Under the pieces are notes generated by a model. It had not been told where the DNA came from and did not search any database. It was given only the letters and a program-made list of their open reading frames with translations. A program made the translations under genes and the position numbers. A stretch of DNA of 64,000 bases from JANSWY01 sp965267245. Its GTDB lineage: Bacteria; Bacteroidota; Bacteroidia; Cytophagales; Cyclobacteriaceae. The DNA is taken from positions 4,774,001 through 4,838,000 of the forward strand of contig OZ253939.1 in the NCBI GenBank assembly GCA_965267245.1, written 5' to 3'. Shown one piece after another: positions 18,994 to 27,392 of this stretch; position 1 is the first letter of the stretch, and each line of letters begins with the position of its first letter.

Positions 18994-18998
18994 TCAAA

Positions 18999-19045
18999 AG
19001 ATAAGTATATCATTGAAACAATATGAGACAATAATATACTTATCT
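18999..19045. terminator. Long inverted repeat between convergent genes, putative bidirectional terminator
   Basis: AGATAAGTATAT (18999-19010) is the exact reverse complement of ATATACTTATCT (19034-19045), giving a 12-base AT-rich stem with a 23-base loop that contains a small inner hairpin (ATTG/CAAT). It fills the gap between the convergent yicC and DUF2911 genes, where a two-way terminator is expected. There is no clear T run, so the mechanism is uncertain. Confidence 0.5.
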
Positions 19046-19057
19046 AAAGGGCTTTAC

Positions 19058-19579
19058 TTACTCAAGTGTGAAGCCAGTGGTCATATCATCCCACTTCATC
19101 ACTACCTTGTTACCGTCAATACTAATATCAAAGGTCTCTACACTCTTGTTACCATATGAAGCATCTGCTTCTACCCTAAGCACGTCCTTGGATTTGTCAT
19201 AGCTATAGGCACCCCATTGATTAGGAACACTGTTAAAAATAATGGTCCATTTTTCCTTTCCAGGGATTGTAAACAAACCGTATTTACCAGCTTTCAATAG
19301 TTGACCATTTACCTTAACATCCGCAGAAATTTCAAAAGTGGTTGCCTCATTTGCACCCGTTCTCCAGATTTGGTCATATTTTACAAGTCCACCCCAAATT
19401 AATCGATCCTTTTTTGAAGGTTTGGAATAATCAATTTTCACTTTGACTCCATTTATTTTAGCTTCAGCTGAAGCTGGCGGGCTTTTGCGCTTACTTTTAT
19501 CTTCCTGAGCGCTTGCATCCTGGATTACAAACAGAACAAGTAATGTACAAGCAATAGAAAATAAGATTGATTTTTTCAT
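19058..19579 (-). CDS. DUF2911 domain-containing secreted protein
   Basis: 173 residues with signal peptide MKKSILFSIACTLLVLFVIQDASAQ. The DUF2911 core is clear: VKIDYSKPSKKDRLIWGGLV, YDQIWRTGANEATTFEIS, LKAGKYGLFTIPGKEKWTII and FNSVPNQWGAYSYD. The family is mainly found in Bacteroidota, is exported, and has no known function. It stands alone on the minus strand between convergent yicC and a divergent lipoprotein gene. Confidence 0.92.
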   Translation of the reverse strand: MKKSILFSIACTLLVLFVIQDASAQEDKSKRKSPPASAEAKINGVKVKIDYSKPSKKDRLIWGGLVKYDQIWRTGANEATTFEISADVKVNGQLLKAGKYGLFTIPGKEKWTIIFNSVPNQWGAYSYDKSKDVLRVEADASYGNKSVETFDISIDGNKVVMKWDDMTTGFTLE

Positions 19580-19766
19580 ATTCTAAAATGGTTATGTTAT
19601 CAGTTTAACAAATTAATTATTTAAATGAATCAGATACCTATCAATGACGCAAAACTTTATCAAAGGGTTACTGAATGACAGATATACCAGATTCTCATTG
19701 CGCCTGTAAATCGTAAAAATTGCATCAGATTGTTTATATTGAAATCATAAAAATTTTTTGTTTCCA

Positions 19767-20330
19767 ATGAAATTTAACTTAATCATCACTGGTCTTGGTT
19801 TTATCCTGCTTCTTGCAAGTTGTGAAACTGAGACTGACAAATTAGTTGATGCCATAAATTTTAAGGCTAAAGAAATAGATGCCAATCACAGAGTTCAAAT
19901 ATTAGAAGATGACTATCATGAAGGAGATACCATCTATAAAATCAGGGGCTATTTTATGGACGGCCAACTGCTGAAATTGGTAGGGATCACACGAACAGCT
20001 CATTTCGTAAGGGATGATTATTTTTACTTCGATCATGCAGGGCATCCTATGTTCACTGGACACATGATGAATCTAATGGACGAGCATGATGCCGCTGAAT
20101 ATAAATATTATTATCACAATGGAGAACTCTTTGCCAGTATGTATTGGGAAGATCACTATGTGCCAGGAAAGCAATTTCCAGATGAGCATTTTGAGTATTT
20201 TTCTCCGGATTTAGACTCCCTTACAGCTATTGAGGACGAGCGGCTATCTTTTTTCAAACAAAAATTAAATGAAGAGGGCTTTTCCGTTCAGGAAGAAAAC
20301 GAAAACCTGGAGGCAAATACTGACAAATAA
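19767..20330 (+). CDS. Putative lipoprotein of unknown function
   Basis: 187 residues from ATG 19767; a TTG three codons earlier is less likely. The N-terminus MKFNLIITGLGFILLLASCE has a lipobox (LLASC) for lipidation at Cys19. The mature part has short acidic and aromatic stretches (YFDHAGHPMFTGHMMN, YYYHNGELFASMYWEDHY) and several His and Asp residues that could bind metal, but I recognise no domain. Its stop codon overlaps the MazG-like start (TAATG), so it heads a three-gene unit with MazG-like and DUF2721 genes. Confidence 0.75.
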   Translation: MKFNLIITGLGFILLLASCETETDKLVDAINFKAKEIDANHRVQILEDDYHEGDTIYKIRGYFMDGQLLKLVGITRTAHFVRDDYFYFDHAGHPMFTGHMMNLMDEHDAAEYKYYYHNGELFASMYWEDHYVPGKQFPDEHFEYFSPDLDSLTAIEDERLSFFKQKLNEEGFSVQEENENLEANTDK

Positions 20331-20656
20331 TGACTCTTGAAGAAGCCCAGGAAAAGGTTGATGAATGGATCCAAACCATAGGGGTACGGTATTTCAATGA
20401 ATTGACCAATATGGCAATTTTAACCGAAGAAGTTGGAGAGCTTGCTCGAATCATTGCACGGAAGTATGGCGAGCAGTCATTTAAAGAAAGTGATAGAAAG
20501 GAAGATCTGGGAGATGAAATAGCTGATGTTTTATGGGTATTGATATGTCTGGCAAACCAGACAGGAGTAAATTTGACAGAAGCATTTGAAAAAAACATTT
20601 CAAAAAAAACCAATCGGGATAAAGAGCGGCATAAGCAAAACAAGAAGCTTCAATGA
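20330..20656 (+). CDS. MazG-like nucleotide pyrophosphohydrolase
   Basis: 108 residues, the length of single-domain MazG/YpjD-type enzymes. The metal-binding pattern ExxE...ExxD is present: LTEEVGELARIIARKYG, then DLGDEIADVLWVLICLANQ. These all-alpha enzymes hydrolyse (d)NTPs to monophosphates plus pyrophosphate and clean up non-standard nucleotides. The lysine-rich tail (KKTNRDKERHKQNKK) is typical of the group. It overlaps both neighbours by 1-4 bases, so translation is probably coupled. Confidence 0.88.
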   Translation: MTLEEAQEKVDEWIQTIGVRYFNELTNMAILTEEVGELARIIARKYGEQSFKESDRKEDLGDEIADVLWVLICLANQTGVNLTEAFEKNISKKTNRDKERHKQNKKLQ

Positions 20657-21054
20657 TTACACTAACTACTCCAGCCTTACTATTTCCAGCAATATCATTA
20701 CTACTTCTGGCCTATACTAATCGATTCCTGGCGATTGCATCCTTGATAAGACAGCTTCATGGAAAGTACAACGAAAACCCAGAAAAAGGTGTGATTGTTG
20801 GTCAAATACAAAATCTGAGGAAGAGGCTTTTCCTGATCAGATGGATGCAGGTAGCAGGAGTTTCCAGTTTTTTTCTGTGCGTATTAAGCATGATCTTCAT
20901 ATTCCAGGATGCCCCAATAGCTGGTGGATATATTTTTGGTGGCTCATTGCTGTTACTTTTAATCTCTCTGGGGATAATGTTGAAAGAACTCAATATTTCC
21001 ACTTATGCGCTGGAGCTGGAGCTATCAGACATGGAATTGCCAAAAAAACTATAA
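20653..21054 (+). CDS. DUF2721 family membrane protein
   Basis: 133 residues with membrane segments near residues 5-28, 65-85 and 92-112. The N-terminus TPALLFPAISLLLLAYTNRF followed by LIRQLHGKY matches DUF2721. The loop arginines and the acidic C-terminal helix (LKELNISTYALELELSDME) are also typical. Function unknown. It overlaps the end of convergent comB by six bases. Confidence 0.85.
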   Translation: MITLTTPALLFPAISLLLLAYTNRFLAIASLIRQLHGKYNENPEKGVIVGQIQNLRKRLFLIRWMQVAGVSSFFLCVLSMIFIFQDAPIAGGYIFGGSLLLLLISLGIMLKELNISTYALELELSDMELPKKL

Positions 21055-21744
21055 TCTCAATTCTTTTCCTTTTAACCTGGGAAGCGCATCAAATTTGTCT
21101 ACAGTACAACAAAACTCCAGGTCTTTCCTGATTCCAAATTTCTCCAGTCTTTTGGCGTGAGCAGAGACAAGCAAGTTCTCATATAAGTTGCTTTTATACG
21201 ATTTGTATAACTCCAGGGCCATTGTTGCTGCGTCATTTGTAAGCTCACATTCCAATTGATCTATGGCTGCTCCAGCGAATGCTGTGTCTTCCAGGTTCGG
21301 AGTTCCTTTCCATCCTGCACAATGAATTATTATGTCCTTGTTGCAGTCACGGAGATAATTTGTGACAGCTGAGAGGTTAAGGAATGCACCAATTATGATT
21401 TCGTCAGCAACCAAAGATTTTTGAATAGCAAGTGTACCATTAGTAGTAGTAACGGCTATTTTCTTGCCCTTCATTTCATCAGCCATATAGCTGAAAGGAG
21501 AATTACCAATATCAAATCCATCCACTTTCTGGCCACCTCTTTCAGCCGCGCCAATATAACCCTGATCCATGAGCTCCTTGCATGCATCCAATTCTGCAAC
21601 AGGAGTAATGCTTTCAATTCCATTTGCCAACCCCGATACCATGCAACTGGTTGCTCTGAAAATATCAACCACTACAACCACTTTCCCGATTTGATCATGC
21701 TGATCAATTAGTGAGGGGGTCAGGCAGACTTCTAATTTGCTCAT
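21049..21744 (-). CDS. comB: Probable 2-phosphosulfolactate phosphatase
   Basis: 231 residues. ComB features are present: VVVVDIFRATSCMVSGLANG at the N-terminus, then AAERGGQKVDGFDIGNSP, TTTNGTLAIQKS and GWKGTPNLEDTAFAGA. In methanogens ComB removes phosphate from 2-phosphosulfolactate on the route to coenzyme M. In Bacteroidota, which lack coenzyme M, the product sulfolactate might feed sulfonate metabolism, but no partner gene (comA, comC) is in the window. It overlaps gcvT by four bases (ATGA) and so sits in the same transcript. Confidence 0.88.
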   Translation of the reverse strand: MSKLEVCLTPSLIDQHDQIGKVVVVVDIFRATSCMVSGLANGIESITPVAELDACKELMDQGYIGAAERGGQKVDGFDIGNSPFSYMADEMKGKKIAVTTTNGTLAIQKSLVADEIIIGAFLNLSAVTNYLRDCNKDIIIHCAGWKGTPNLEDTAFAGAAIDQLECELTNDAATMALELYKSYKSNLYENLLVSAHAKRLEKFGIRKDLEFCCTVDKFDALPRLKGKELRL

Positions 21745-22829
21745 TTTTTAAGGATTGGGGCTTTTACAATAGTAGCATTCAATTTTCTGTTTCTGACACC
21801 AATCTTAATTTGGGTTTCCGGTTTGTGATAACCAAATTGAACATACCCCATCCCAATACCAATACCCATAGAGGGACTCATGGTTCCAGAAGTTACTTGT
21901 CCAATTACTTCTTCGTTTTCATTCAGGATTTCATAGCCGTTTCTTGGGATCCCTTTGTCATCAAGCCTGAAAGCCACTAATTTTCGTTGAACACCTTCTT
22001 CCTTTTGCTTGAGGATATTGTCTTTGTTGATAAAGTCTTTTGTGAACTTAGTTATCCAGCCTAAACCAGCTTCGATTGGGCTTGTGGTGTCATTTATGTC
22101 ATTTCCATAAAGGCAATATGCCATTTCCATTCTGAGTGTGTCACGTGCTCCAAGTCCGATGGGTTGAATACCAAATTCTTCACCTGCCTCAAAGATTTTA
22201 TGCCATAGTGCCTCTGCGTCTTCATTCTTGATATACAATTCAAAACCAGGCTCCCCAGTGTACCCTGTAGCAGAAATAATAACCTCCTGAATTCCACCCA
22301 GTGAACCAATCTGGAAAGTGTAGAACTTGATTTCACCCAGGTTTACATCAGTCAGTTTTTGAAGTGTATCTACAGCTTTAGGTCCCTGTACTGCGAATAA
22401 TGAGTATTCATCAGATTTGTTATCCAATCTCACATCTCCAGAAACATGCTTATTGATCCAGTTCCAGTCTTTTTCAATGTTTGATGCGTTTACAACAAGC
22501 ATATATTGTTCATCACCTAATTTATAAACGATAAGGTCATCAACAATACCATTTTCGTCATTGGGTAAGCAGGAATACTGTGCCTGACCTATTACCAATT
22601 TGGAAGCATCGTTACTGGTAACTTTTTGGATTAAAGACAAGGCATCTGGTCCCTCCAGGAAAAATTCCCCCATATGTGAGACATCAAATACACCCACTTT
22701 TTCTCTAACACACTTATGTTCTTCGATATCAGAGCTGTAACGTACAGGCATGTTGTAGCCAGCAAAAGGGATCATTTTCGCTCCTAGTTTTTCATGCAGG
22801 TTATTTAATGCAACTTGTTTCACTTCCAT
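21741..22829 (-). CDS. gcvT: Aminomethyltransferase, glycine cleavage T protein
   Basis: 362 residues from ATG 22829 (a TTG at 22838 is the longer option). The enzyme transfers the methylene group from aminomethyl-lipoyl H protein to tetrahydrofolate, giving 5,10-methylene-THF and ammonia. Landmarks: PFAGYNMPVRY, VGVFDVSHMGEFFLEGPDA, IVDDLIVYKL, SATGYTGEPGFELY and LGARDTLRMEMAYCLYGNDI. Length is normal. It is alone among gcv genes here, as is common in Bacteroidota, and is followed by comB. A perfect -7 box lies about 30 bases upstream of the start. Confidence 0.96.
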   Translation of the reverse strand: MEVKQVALNNLHEKLGAKMIPFAGYNMPVRYSSDIEEHKCVREKVGVFDVSHMGEFFLEGPDALSLIQKVTSNDASKLVIGQAQYSCLPNDENGIVDDLIVYKLGDEQYMLVVNASNIEKDWNWINKHVSGDVRLDNKSDEYSLFAVQGPKAVDTLQKLTDVNLGEIKFYTFQIGSLGGIQEVIISATGYTGEPGFELYIKNEDAEALWHKIFEAGEEFGIQPIGLGARDTLRMEMAYCLYGNDINDTTSPIEAGLGWITKFTKDFINKDNILKQKEEGVQRKLVAFRLDDKGIPRNGYEILNENEEVIGQVTSGTMSPSMGIGIGMGYVQFGYHKPETQIKIGVRNRKLNATIVKAPILKK

Positions 22830-22860
22830 GGGAATCAATTGGTTTTTGTTGTTTGAGCCG

Positions 22861-22868
22861 CAAATGTA
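22861..22868 (-). promoter_or_regulatory. Candidate gcvT-comB -7 promoter box
   Basis: On the minus strand the sequence is TACATTTG, a perfect TAnnTTTG. It ends 31 bases before the gcvT ATG. No -33 TTTG is visible, because upstream sequence runs straight into a repeat island. Confidence 0.4.
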
Positions 22869-22871
22869 GTT

Positions 22872-23400
22872 TTTTTTACGGAAGACAGGGACGGGTGACC
22901 GATGTTTTGACTTTGCTGATTAGTTATTAAGACTCAGGACCGGTGACGGCTGACCGCTGGGTTGATGTGCTGATTGGTTAATGTAGTGATGTGCCGATTT
23001 GTTAAATGCGTGGATTGTCTATAGGGTATAAGACGGGGGACCGGTAACGGTTGACTGATGATCCGATGTGTTGATTTATTAATGTGGTGATGTGCTGATG
23101 GAGTTTGGGAATTGTCGAATTAGGTGACTGTTGACAGGTGACCGATGTCTTTTTGATTGGTTTAAGTGCTGTTACTACTGATTCAGAACGTGAATATTTA
23201 TTTTTTTCGGATTTCGAGTTTCCTTTTTGATGCGCTGATTCTTTAAAGACCGATGACCGGTGACGGCTGACCGATGGGTTGATTTGCTGATTGGTTTAAT
23301 GTGCTGAATTGTTTGAAAGACAAAAGACCGAGGATCGAGGAAGGTTGAGCGATGTTTAACCTTGTTTTCGGATTTAGGATTTAGATATTCGAATTTCCCT
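22872..23400. repeat. Composite word-repeat island A
   Basis: This gene-free stretch is built from short imperfect words recurring in a preferred order on the plus strand: TTAATGTGCTGATGTGC, then GACCGGTGACGGCTGACCG and a GATG end, then ATTTCGAGTTTCC-like words. Clear copies are at about 22,936-22,960 and 23,250-23,275 (GACCGGTGACGGCTGACCG). Partial words include GTGATGTGCCGATTTGTTAA and TTTTTTTCGGATTTCGAGTT. It is not a CRISPR array: there are no uniform spacers and no exact repeat length. I see no credible ORF. Confidence 0.75.
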
Positions 23401-23405
23401 CTGGG

Positions 23406-24011
23406 TTAATCTTTTGGAAAAAGCTCCAGTTGTGCCGGTAGGAGCTGGAAAGACATTCTATGGAGTGGGGTGGTGCCATAAGTCTTGATGGCTTCTCTGT
23501 GTGCTTTGGTTGGGTAACCGAAATTAGTGTGCCAGGAATATTCAGGGAATTCTTCTGCGGCAGCTTTCATGAGGTCATCCCGGTGTGTTTTGGCAAGAAC
23601 TGATGCGGCAGCTATGGAGTAATACTTGGAATCTCCTTTGACGATGCAGGTATGGTTTACTTCTTTGTAGGCATTGAATCTATTACCATCTACCAGGATA
23701 TGATCAACCTTTGATTCCAATGCATCGAGTGCTCTGTGCATGGCCAGGTAGGAAGCGTTTAAAATATTGATCTGGTCAATTTCCTCCTGACTGGCAACAC
23801 CAATTGCCCAATGTAAGGCTTTTTCTTTGATCGTTCCAACAAGTTCGTAACGTTGTTTTTCTGTGAGCTGCTTGGAATCATTTAGTACATCGTGCTTAAA
23901 TCTTTGTGGTAAAACCACTGCTGCTGCCACCACAGGTCCGGCAAGACAACCTCGTCCGGCCTCATCGCACCCTGCTTCTATTACGCCTTTGGTATGGTAA
24001 CTTTTAAGCAT
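23406..24011 (-). CDS. rnhB: Ribonuclease HII
   Basis: 201 residues, standard length. It cleaves the RNA strand of RNA-DNA hybrids and removes misincorporated ribonucleotides. The active site is visible: EAGCDEAGRGCLAGPVVAA (Asp16, Glu17), HILVDGNRF for the third acidic residue, and KGDSKYYSIAAASVLAKTHR for the fourth. It is the only gene between repeat islands A and B. A near-consensus -7 box (TATTTTCG, minus strand, 24,016-24,023) ends four bases before its ATG. Confidence 0.97.
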   Translation of the reverse strand: MLKSYHTKGVIEAGCDEAGRGCLAGPVVAAAVVLPQRFKHDVLNDSKQLTEKQRYELVGTIKEKALHWAIGVASQEEIDQINILNASYLAMHRALDALESKVDHILVDGNRFNAYKEVNHTCIVKGDSKYYSIAAASVLAKTHRDDLMKAAAEEFPEYSWHTNFGYPTKAHREAIKTYGTTPLHRMSFQLLPAQLELFPKD

Positions 24012-24039
24012 GCTGCGAAAATAGTGGAATTGTTTGATA

Positions 24040-24560
24040 TGGTGAGGATGACCGAAGACGGATGACAGGTGACCGATGTTTAATAAAGTCGGAAGTTGGA
24101 AGTCGGAAGTTTTTTAGGATTTCGAGTTTCGGATTTCCCTTCTTATGTGTTGATTGAGTTTGAAGCTGGAGGGATTTGATGACCGGAGACCGATGACGGC
24201 TGACCGATGTAGAGAATTTTCGGATTTCGAGTTTCGGATTTCCCTTCTTATGTGTTGATTTATTGATTTATTGATGTGCTGATGAGGTGATTGAGTTTGA
24301 GTCTTGGTGAAATTGAGTGACCGGAGACCGATGACGGCTGACACTATGTTTTGAATTTGCTAATTAGTTAATGTGCTGATGTGCCGATTTGGTAAATGTG
24401 TGGAATTTTTTGCTTTCGGATTTCGGATTTCCTTTCTGATGTGCTGATTGTCTAAGGGCTTAAGACCGATGACGGCTGACCGATGTTTAATAAAATTGGA
24501 AGTTGCCTGTCGGAAGTTTTTTAGGATTTCGAGATTCGGATTTAGAGTTTCCTTTTTAAA
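24040..24560. repeat. Composite word-repeat island B
   Basis: This is the clearest island. The string GACCGGAGACCGATGACGGC occurs at about 24,180 and 24,332, with a shorter copy (GACCGATGACGGCTGACCGA) at about 24,464. AGGATTTCGAGTTTCGGATT recurs with small changes (about 24,115, 24,220 and 24,521), followed each time by TTCC and, in two copies, by CTTCTTATGTGTTGAT. AGTCGGAAGTTTTTTAGGAT is also repeated. Two open frames here are repeat artefacts. The rest to 24,707 holds a palindrome (24,550-24,566) and otherwise nothing I recognise. Confidence 0.78.
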
Positions 24561-24566
24561 AAAGGA
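24550..24566. repeat. Perfect palindrome at the end of island B
   Basis: TCCTTTTTAAAAAAGGA has 8-base arms around one base. It sits where the repeat words stop and unrelated sequence begins. It could act as an AT-rich terminator on either strand, but no gene ends into it directly. Confidence 0.4.
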
Positions 24567-24707
24567 GCTGTGGCAGACCGAAATGGGTTTGTTTGTGTGT
24601 GGCAGGCTGACACGCGGATGGCCAAAGTGGGAGGAGTTTTGAGGGTTGGTAGTGTGGATTAAAAATAAATTGCAAGTATATGACCGTCATTTAGAATGGT
24701 ATTGGAC

Positions 24708-24715
24708 TAGTTTTG
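24708..24715 (+). promoter_or_regulatory. Candidate -7 box immediately before the NUDIX gene
   Basis: TAGTTTTG matches TAnnTTTG perfectly and ends four bases before the ATG at 24,720. No -33 TTTG is seen. If used, the mRNA would start at or next to the start codon. Confidence 0.4.
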
Positions 24716-24719
24716 TGGC

Positions 24720-25268
24720 ATGCATAATGAAGAAAACCCCTGGAAGACAAAATCTTCAAAAGAGCTTTATGACAACCCCTGGATTACGGTGAAGGAGCAT
24801 GATGTACTCAATCCTGCCGGTAATCCGGGTATTTACGGGACTGTTCATTTTAAGAACAAAGCGATTGGGATTATTCCATTGGATGATGAATTGAATACAT
24901 GGCTGGTAGGACAATACCGTTATCCTCTGGAAGAGTATTCCTGGGAGATCCCAATGGGAGGGGGACCTGTAGAAAATGATATTCTCGATTCTGCAAAACG
25001 TGAATTGAAGGAAGAAACAGGGTTGTCAGCCGGTAAATGGGAAAACATTGTGCGCATTCATACCAGTAACTCAGTAACGGATGAGGAGGGATTTATTTTT
25101 CTTGCCACTGATCTCACAGAAGGAGAAGAAGAAAGTGAAGAAACAGAGCAGCTTACATTGAAAAAAGTACCATTTGATACTGCACTGAAAATGGTAATGG
25201 ACCAGGAAATTACAGACAGTTTGAGTATAGCAGGTATTTTAAAAGTGGCCAGAATTCTTGGTAAATAA
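24720..25268 (+). CDS. NUDIX hydrolase, ADP-ribose pyrophosphatase-like
   Basis: 182 residues. The Nudix box is recognisable at about residues 80-102 (GGGPVENDILDSAKREL then KEETGL), with the metal-binding REL..EE core at Arg94-Glu99 intact; the first Glu of the box is displaced by one residue. The preceding sheet WLVGQYRYPLEEYSWEIPMG is typical of ADP-ribose or GDP-mannose pyrophosphatases. Substrate is not certain. The MATE transporter gene begins directly after its stop codon (no gap), so they form one transcript. Confidence 0.9.
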   Translation: MHNEENPWKTKSSKELYDNPWITVKEHDVLNPAGNPGIYGTVHFKNKAIGIIPLDDELNTWLVGQYRYPLEEYSWEIPMGGGPVENDILDSAKRELKEETGLSAGKWENIVRIHTSNSVTDEEGFIFLATDLTEGEEESEETEQLTLKKVPFDTALKMVMDQEITDSLSIAGILKVARILGK

Positions 25269-26594
25269 ATGAATTACAACCAGCATTTTAACCGCACAAT
25301 TTTGTTGGCTGGGCCAGTAATGATGAGCCAGTTGGGGCATATCATGGTGAATGTGGCGGATAGTATGATGGTGGGACAAGTGGGAACGATACCGTTGGCT
25401 GCAGCAGCACTGGCTGGAAGTATCTTTCATGCAGCTCAACTTTTTGGGATTGGTATTTCTTATGGAGCAACACCTCTTGTAGCGGCCGCATTTGGAGGTG
25501 GAAATGAATCGGCACTTAAGAAAGTTTTCAAGCATAGTTTTTACATTAATCTGATGGTGGGTGCTTTGCTGGCTGCTGTTGTATCTGGTTTTGCACCTTT
25601 GCTTATCTATTTTGGACAGGATCCTGCTGTAGTAGAGGAGGCAATTCCGTATTTACAAGTCACAGGGATATCGATCTTCTGGTTGATGATATTTCAACAT
25701 TTCAGACAGTACATGGAAGGGCTTACCAGTACGAGACCTGCGATGATGGTGTCGATAATTAGTAACCTTACCAATGTTGGGCTGAATTACGTGTTAATAT
25801 TTGGAAAATTTGGTTTTGAACCAATGGGACTTCTGGGGGCTGGTATTGCTACGCTAATAGCGCGGGTTTTGATGGCGGCTCTTATGGCTGGTTACTTTAT
25901 TTGGCGGCCAAAATACAAGGAATATTGGCGACATTTTAAAAGCATTTCATTTGAATTTCTTGAAGTTAGAAAAGTCATGGGAATAGGTTTGCCATCTGGT
26001 GTGCAGCTCATGTTTGAAGTGAGTGCATTCAGTTTTTCGTCTGTGATGGCTGGTTGGATAGGAGCAAAATCTTTGGCTGCTCATCAGATTGCATTAAATG
26101 TATCAGGTGTGACATACATGATGGCCACAGGAATTAGTTCAGCCTCTACCATACGGGTAGGAAATTTCTATGGTAGACAGGAAATTTCTGATTTAAGAAA
26201 AGCAGGTAACACCTCTTTTTTAGTCGTGACTGGGTTTATGGCCCTATGGTGTGCTTTGTTCATGATCGGTAATGAATTTTTCCCCAGGTTATATGTGGAT
26301 GATCCTGAGGTTATTGGTCTTGCAGGTCCCATATTTTTTGTAGTCGCACTCTATCAAATTTCTGATGGTGTTCAGGTAGTGGGTTTGGGTTCTTTAAGAG
26401 GAATTTCGGATGTAAAAATTCCTACTTATGTTACGCTGTTGGCTTATTGGTTTTTTGCCATTCCTCTGGCATATGGAATAGCCTTCATCTTAAATATTGG
26501 GCTAATGGGTATCTGGGTCGGTTTACTGATTGGTCTTTCTATAGCTGGTGTCCTTCATCTCTGGAGGTTTCATCACCTGACCAGGGCTAGTTAA
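25269..26594 (+). CDS. MATE family multidrug/Na+ efflux transporter
   Basis: 441 residues with about 12 membrane segments in two halves. Family marks are LLAGPVMMSQLGHIMVNVAD and SMMVGQVGTIPLAAAALAGS at the N-terminus, and VQLMFEVSAFSFSSVMAGWI plus SLAAHQIALNV at the start of the second half. MATE proteins export cationic drugs or metabolites using Na+ or H+ gradients; the substrate here is unknown. It is likely co-transcribed with the NUDIX gene. Confidence 0.95.
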   Translation: MNYNQHFNRTILLAGPVMMSQLGHIMVNVADSMMVGQVGTIPLAAAALAGSIFHAAQLFGIGISYGATPLVAAAFGGGNESALKKVFKHSFYINLMVGALLAAVVSGFAPLLIYFGQDPAVVEEAIPYLQVTGISIFWLMIFQHFRQYMEGLTSTRPAMMVSIISNLTNVGLNYVLIFGKFGFEPMGLLGAGIATLIARVLMAALMAGYFIWRPKYKEYWRHFKSISFEFLEVRKVMGIGLPSGVQLMFEVSAFSFSSVMAGWIGAKSLAAHQIALNVSGVTYMMATGISSASTIRVGNFYGRQEISDLRKAGNTSFLVVTGFMALWCALFMIGNEFFPRLYVDDPEVIGLAGPIFFVVALYQISDGVQVVGLGSLRGISDVKIPTYVTLLAYWFFAIPLAYGIAFILNIGLMGIWVGLLIGLSIAGVLHLWRFHHLTRAS

Positions 26595-26752
26595 AATTAT
26601 TTGCGGTTTATACGCTACGTTCAGTGATAACATTCAGAATTAACTTTTTGTTGTCTTATAGGAACTTTAAGGTTATCTGAAGTTTAAGATTTTCGATTAC
26701 ATTATGCTTTTGTTAAAGTTGATAGATTCTGGTTTGCTGTAGAACGATACGA

Positions 26753-26773
26753 TTGTAATTTCAAATTGTAATT
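26753..26773 (+). promoter_or_regulatory. Tandem TTGTAATT direct repeat upstream of a secreted-protein gene
   Basis: TTGTAATT occurs at 26,753-26,760 and 26,766-26,773, starts 13 bases apart, ending 19 bases before the next ATG. The 198-base gap (26,595-26,792) otherwise shows no -7 box or gene. A regulator binding as a tandem dimer is possible; the evidence is spacing alone. Confidence 0.25.
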
Positions 26774-26792
26774 AAGCTATAACCAGAGGAAC

Positions 26793-27386
26793 ATGAATAT
26801 TAAACCGCTATGGATTGCCGTAATTATTACGGTTTTCAAAATTACAATTGCCCACACGCAAAACATGAATGCGTCGGAGAATACGATGGGTTATGTGATC
26901 ACTGCATTTGACAGCATTAATGGTCAGATTAGTATAAATTTTGACAGGAACATGGTTCTCGTTAAAACAGAATCCAGTTACCTGACATTGAGAGCTGATC
27001 AATTGAAAAGAGTGACTATATATCAGGGAGCACAAACTGGTTTTACCACCTATTATTCAAGGTATTTTGCTGATAATCCCAAGAAATTTTTATTCAAAGC
27101 AGTAATTGAGGGACCGAACCCTTTGCTATACAGAGAAGGTCTTCGGTTTGACCAATATTCCACCATTGAATACCTTCCATATTTCACGCTAATAAATGAC
27201 AATGTCATTTCACTGGAAGGCAAGGAGGCTATCAAAATATTGGCTGAAAGAGACAATGAATTAACATCTTACATGAAAGCGCATAAAATCAAGGGAAAAA
27301 ATATTGACGAGATTCTAAATTTGTTTGAATTTATTAACAGGGGTTTTGAACTAGATGACTCTTATTATGCTGAGGATGGAGGTTAA
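26793..27386 (+). CDS. Secreted hypothetical protein
   Basis: 197 residues with a signal peptide (about residues 1-22, MNIKPLWIAVIITVFKITIA, cleavage near HTQ). The mature part has a beta-rich first half (GYVITAFDSINGQISINFD) and a helical, acidic C-terminus (KIKGKNIDEILNLFEFINRG). I recognise no family. It is a single-gene unit ending six bases before a convergent membrane-protein gene. Confidence 0.65.
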   Translation: MNIKPLWIAVIITVFKITIAHTQNMNASENTMGYVITAFDSINGQISINFDRNMVLVKTESSYLTLRADQLKRVTIYQGAQTGFTTYYSRYFADNPKKFLFKAVIEGPNPLLYREGLRFDQYSTIEYLPYFTLINDNVISLEGKEAIKILAERDNELTSYMKAHKIKGKNIDEILNLFEFINRGFELDDSYYAEDGG

Positions 27387-27392
27387 AATATA

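Noticed and set aside
22872..24560. Possible CRISPR array
   Set aside because: The repeats are imperfect, of several kinds, and without regular spacers; no cas gene is near.
24114..24642. Open frames of 60-80 codons on both strands inside island B
   Set aside because: They translate the repeat words (runs such as HRSAVIGLRSSNP) and have no start context, composition or conservation expected of a gene.
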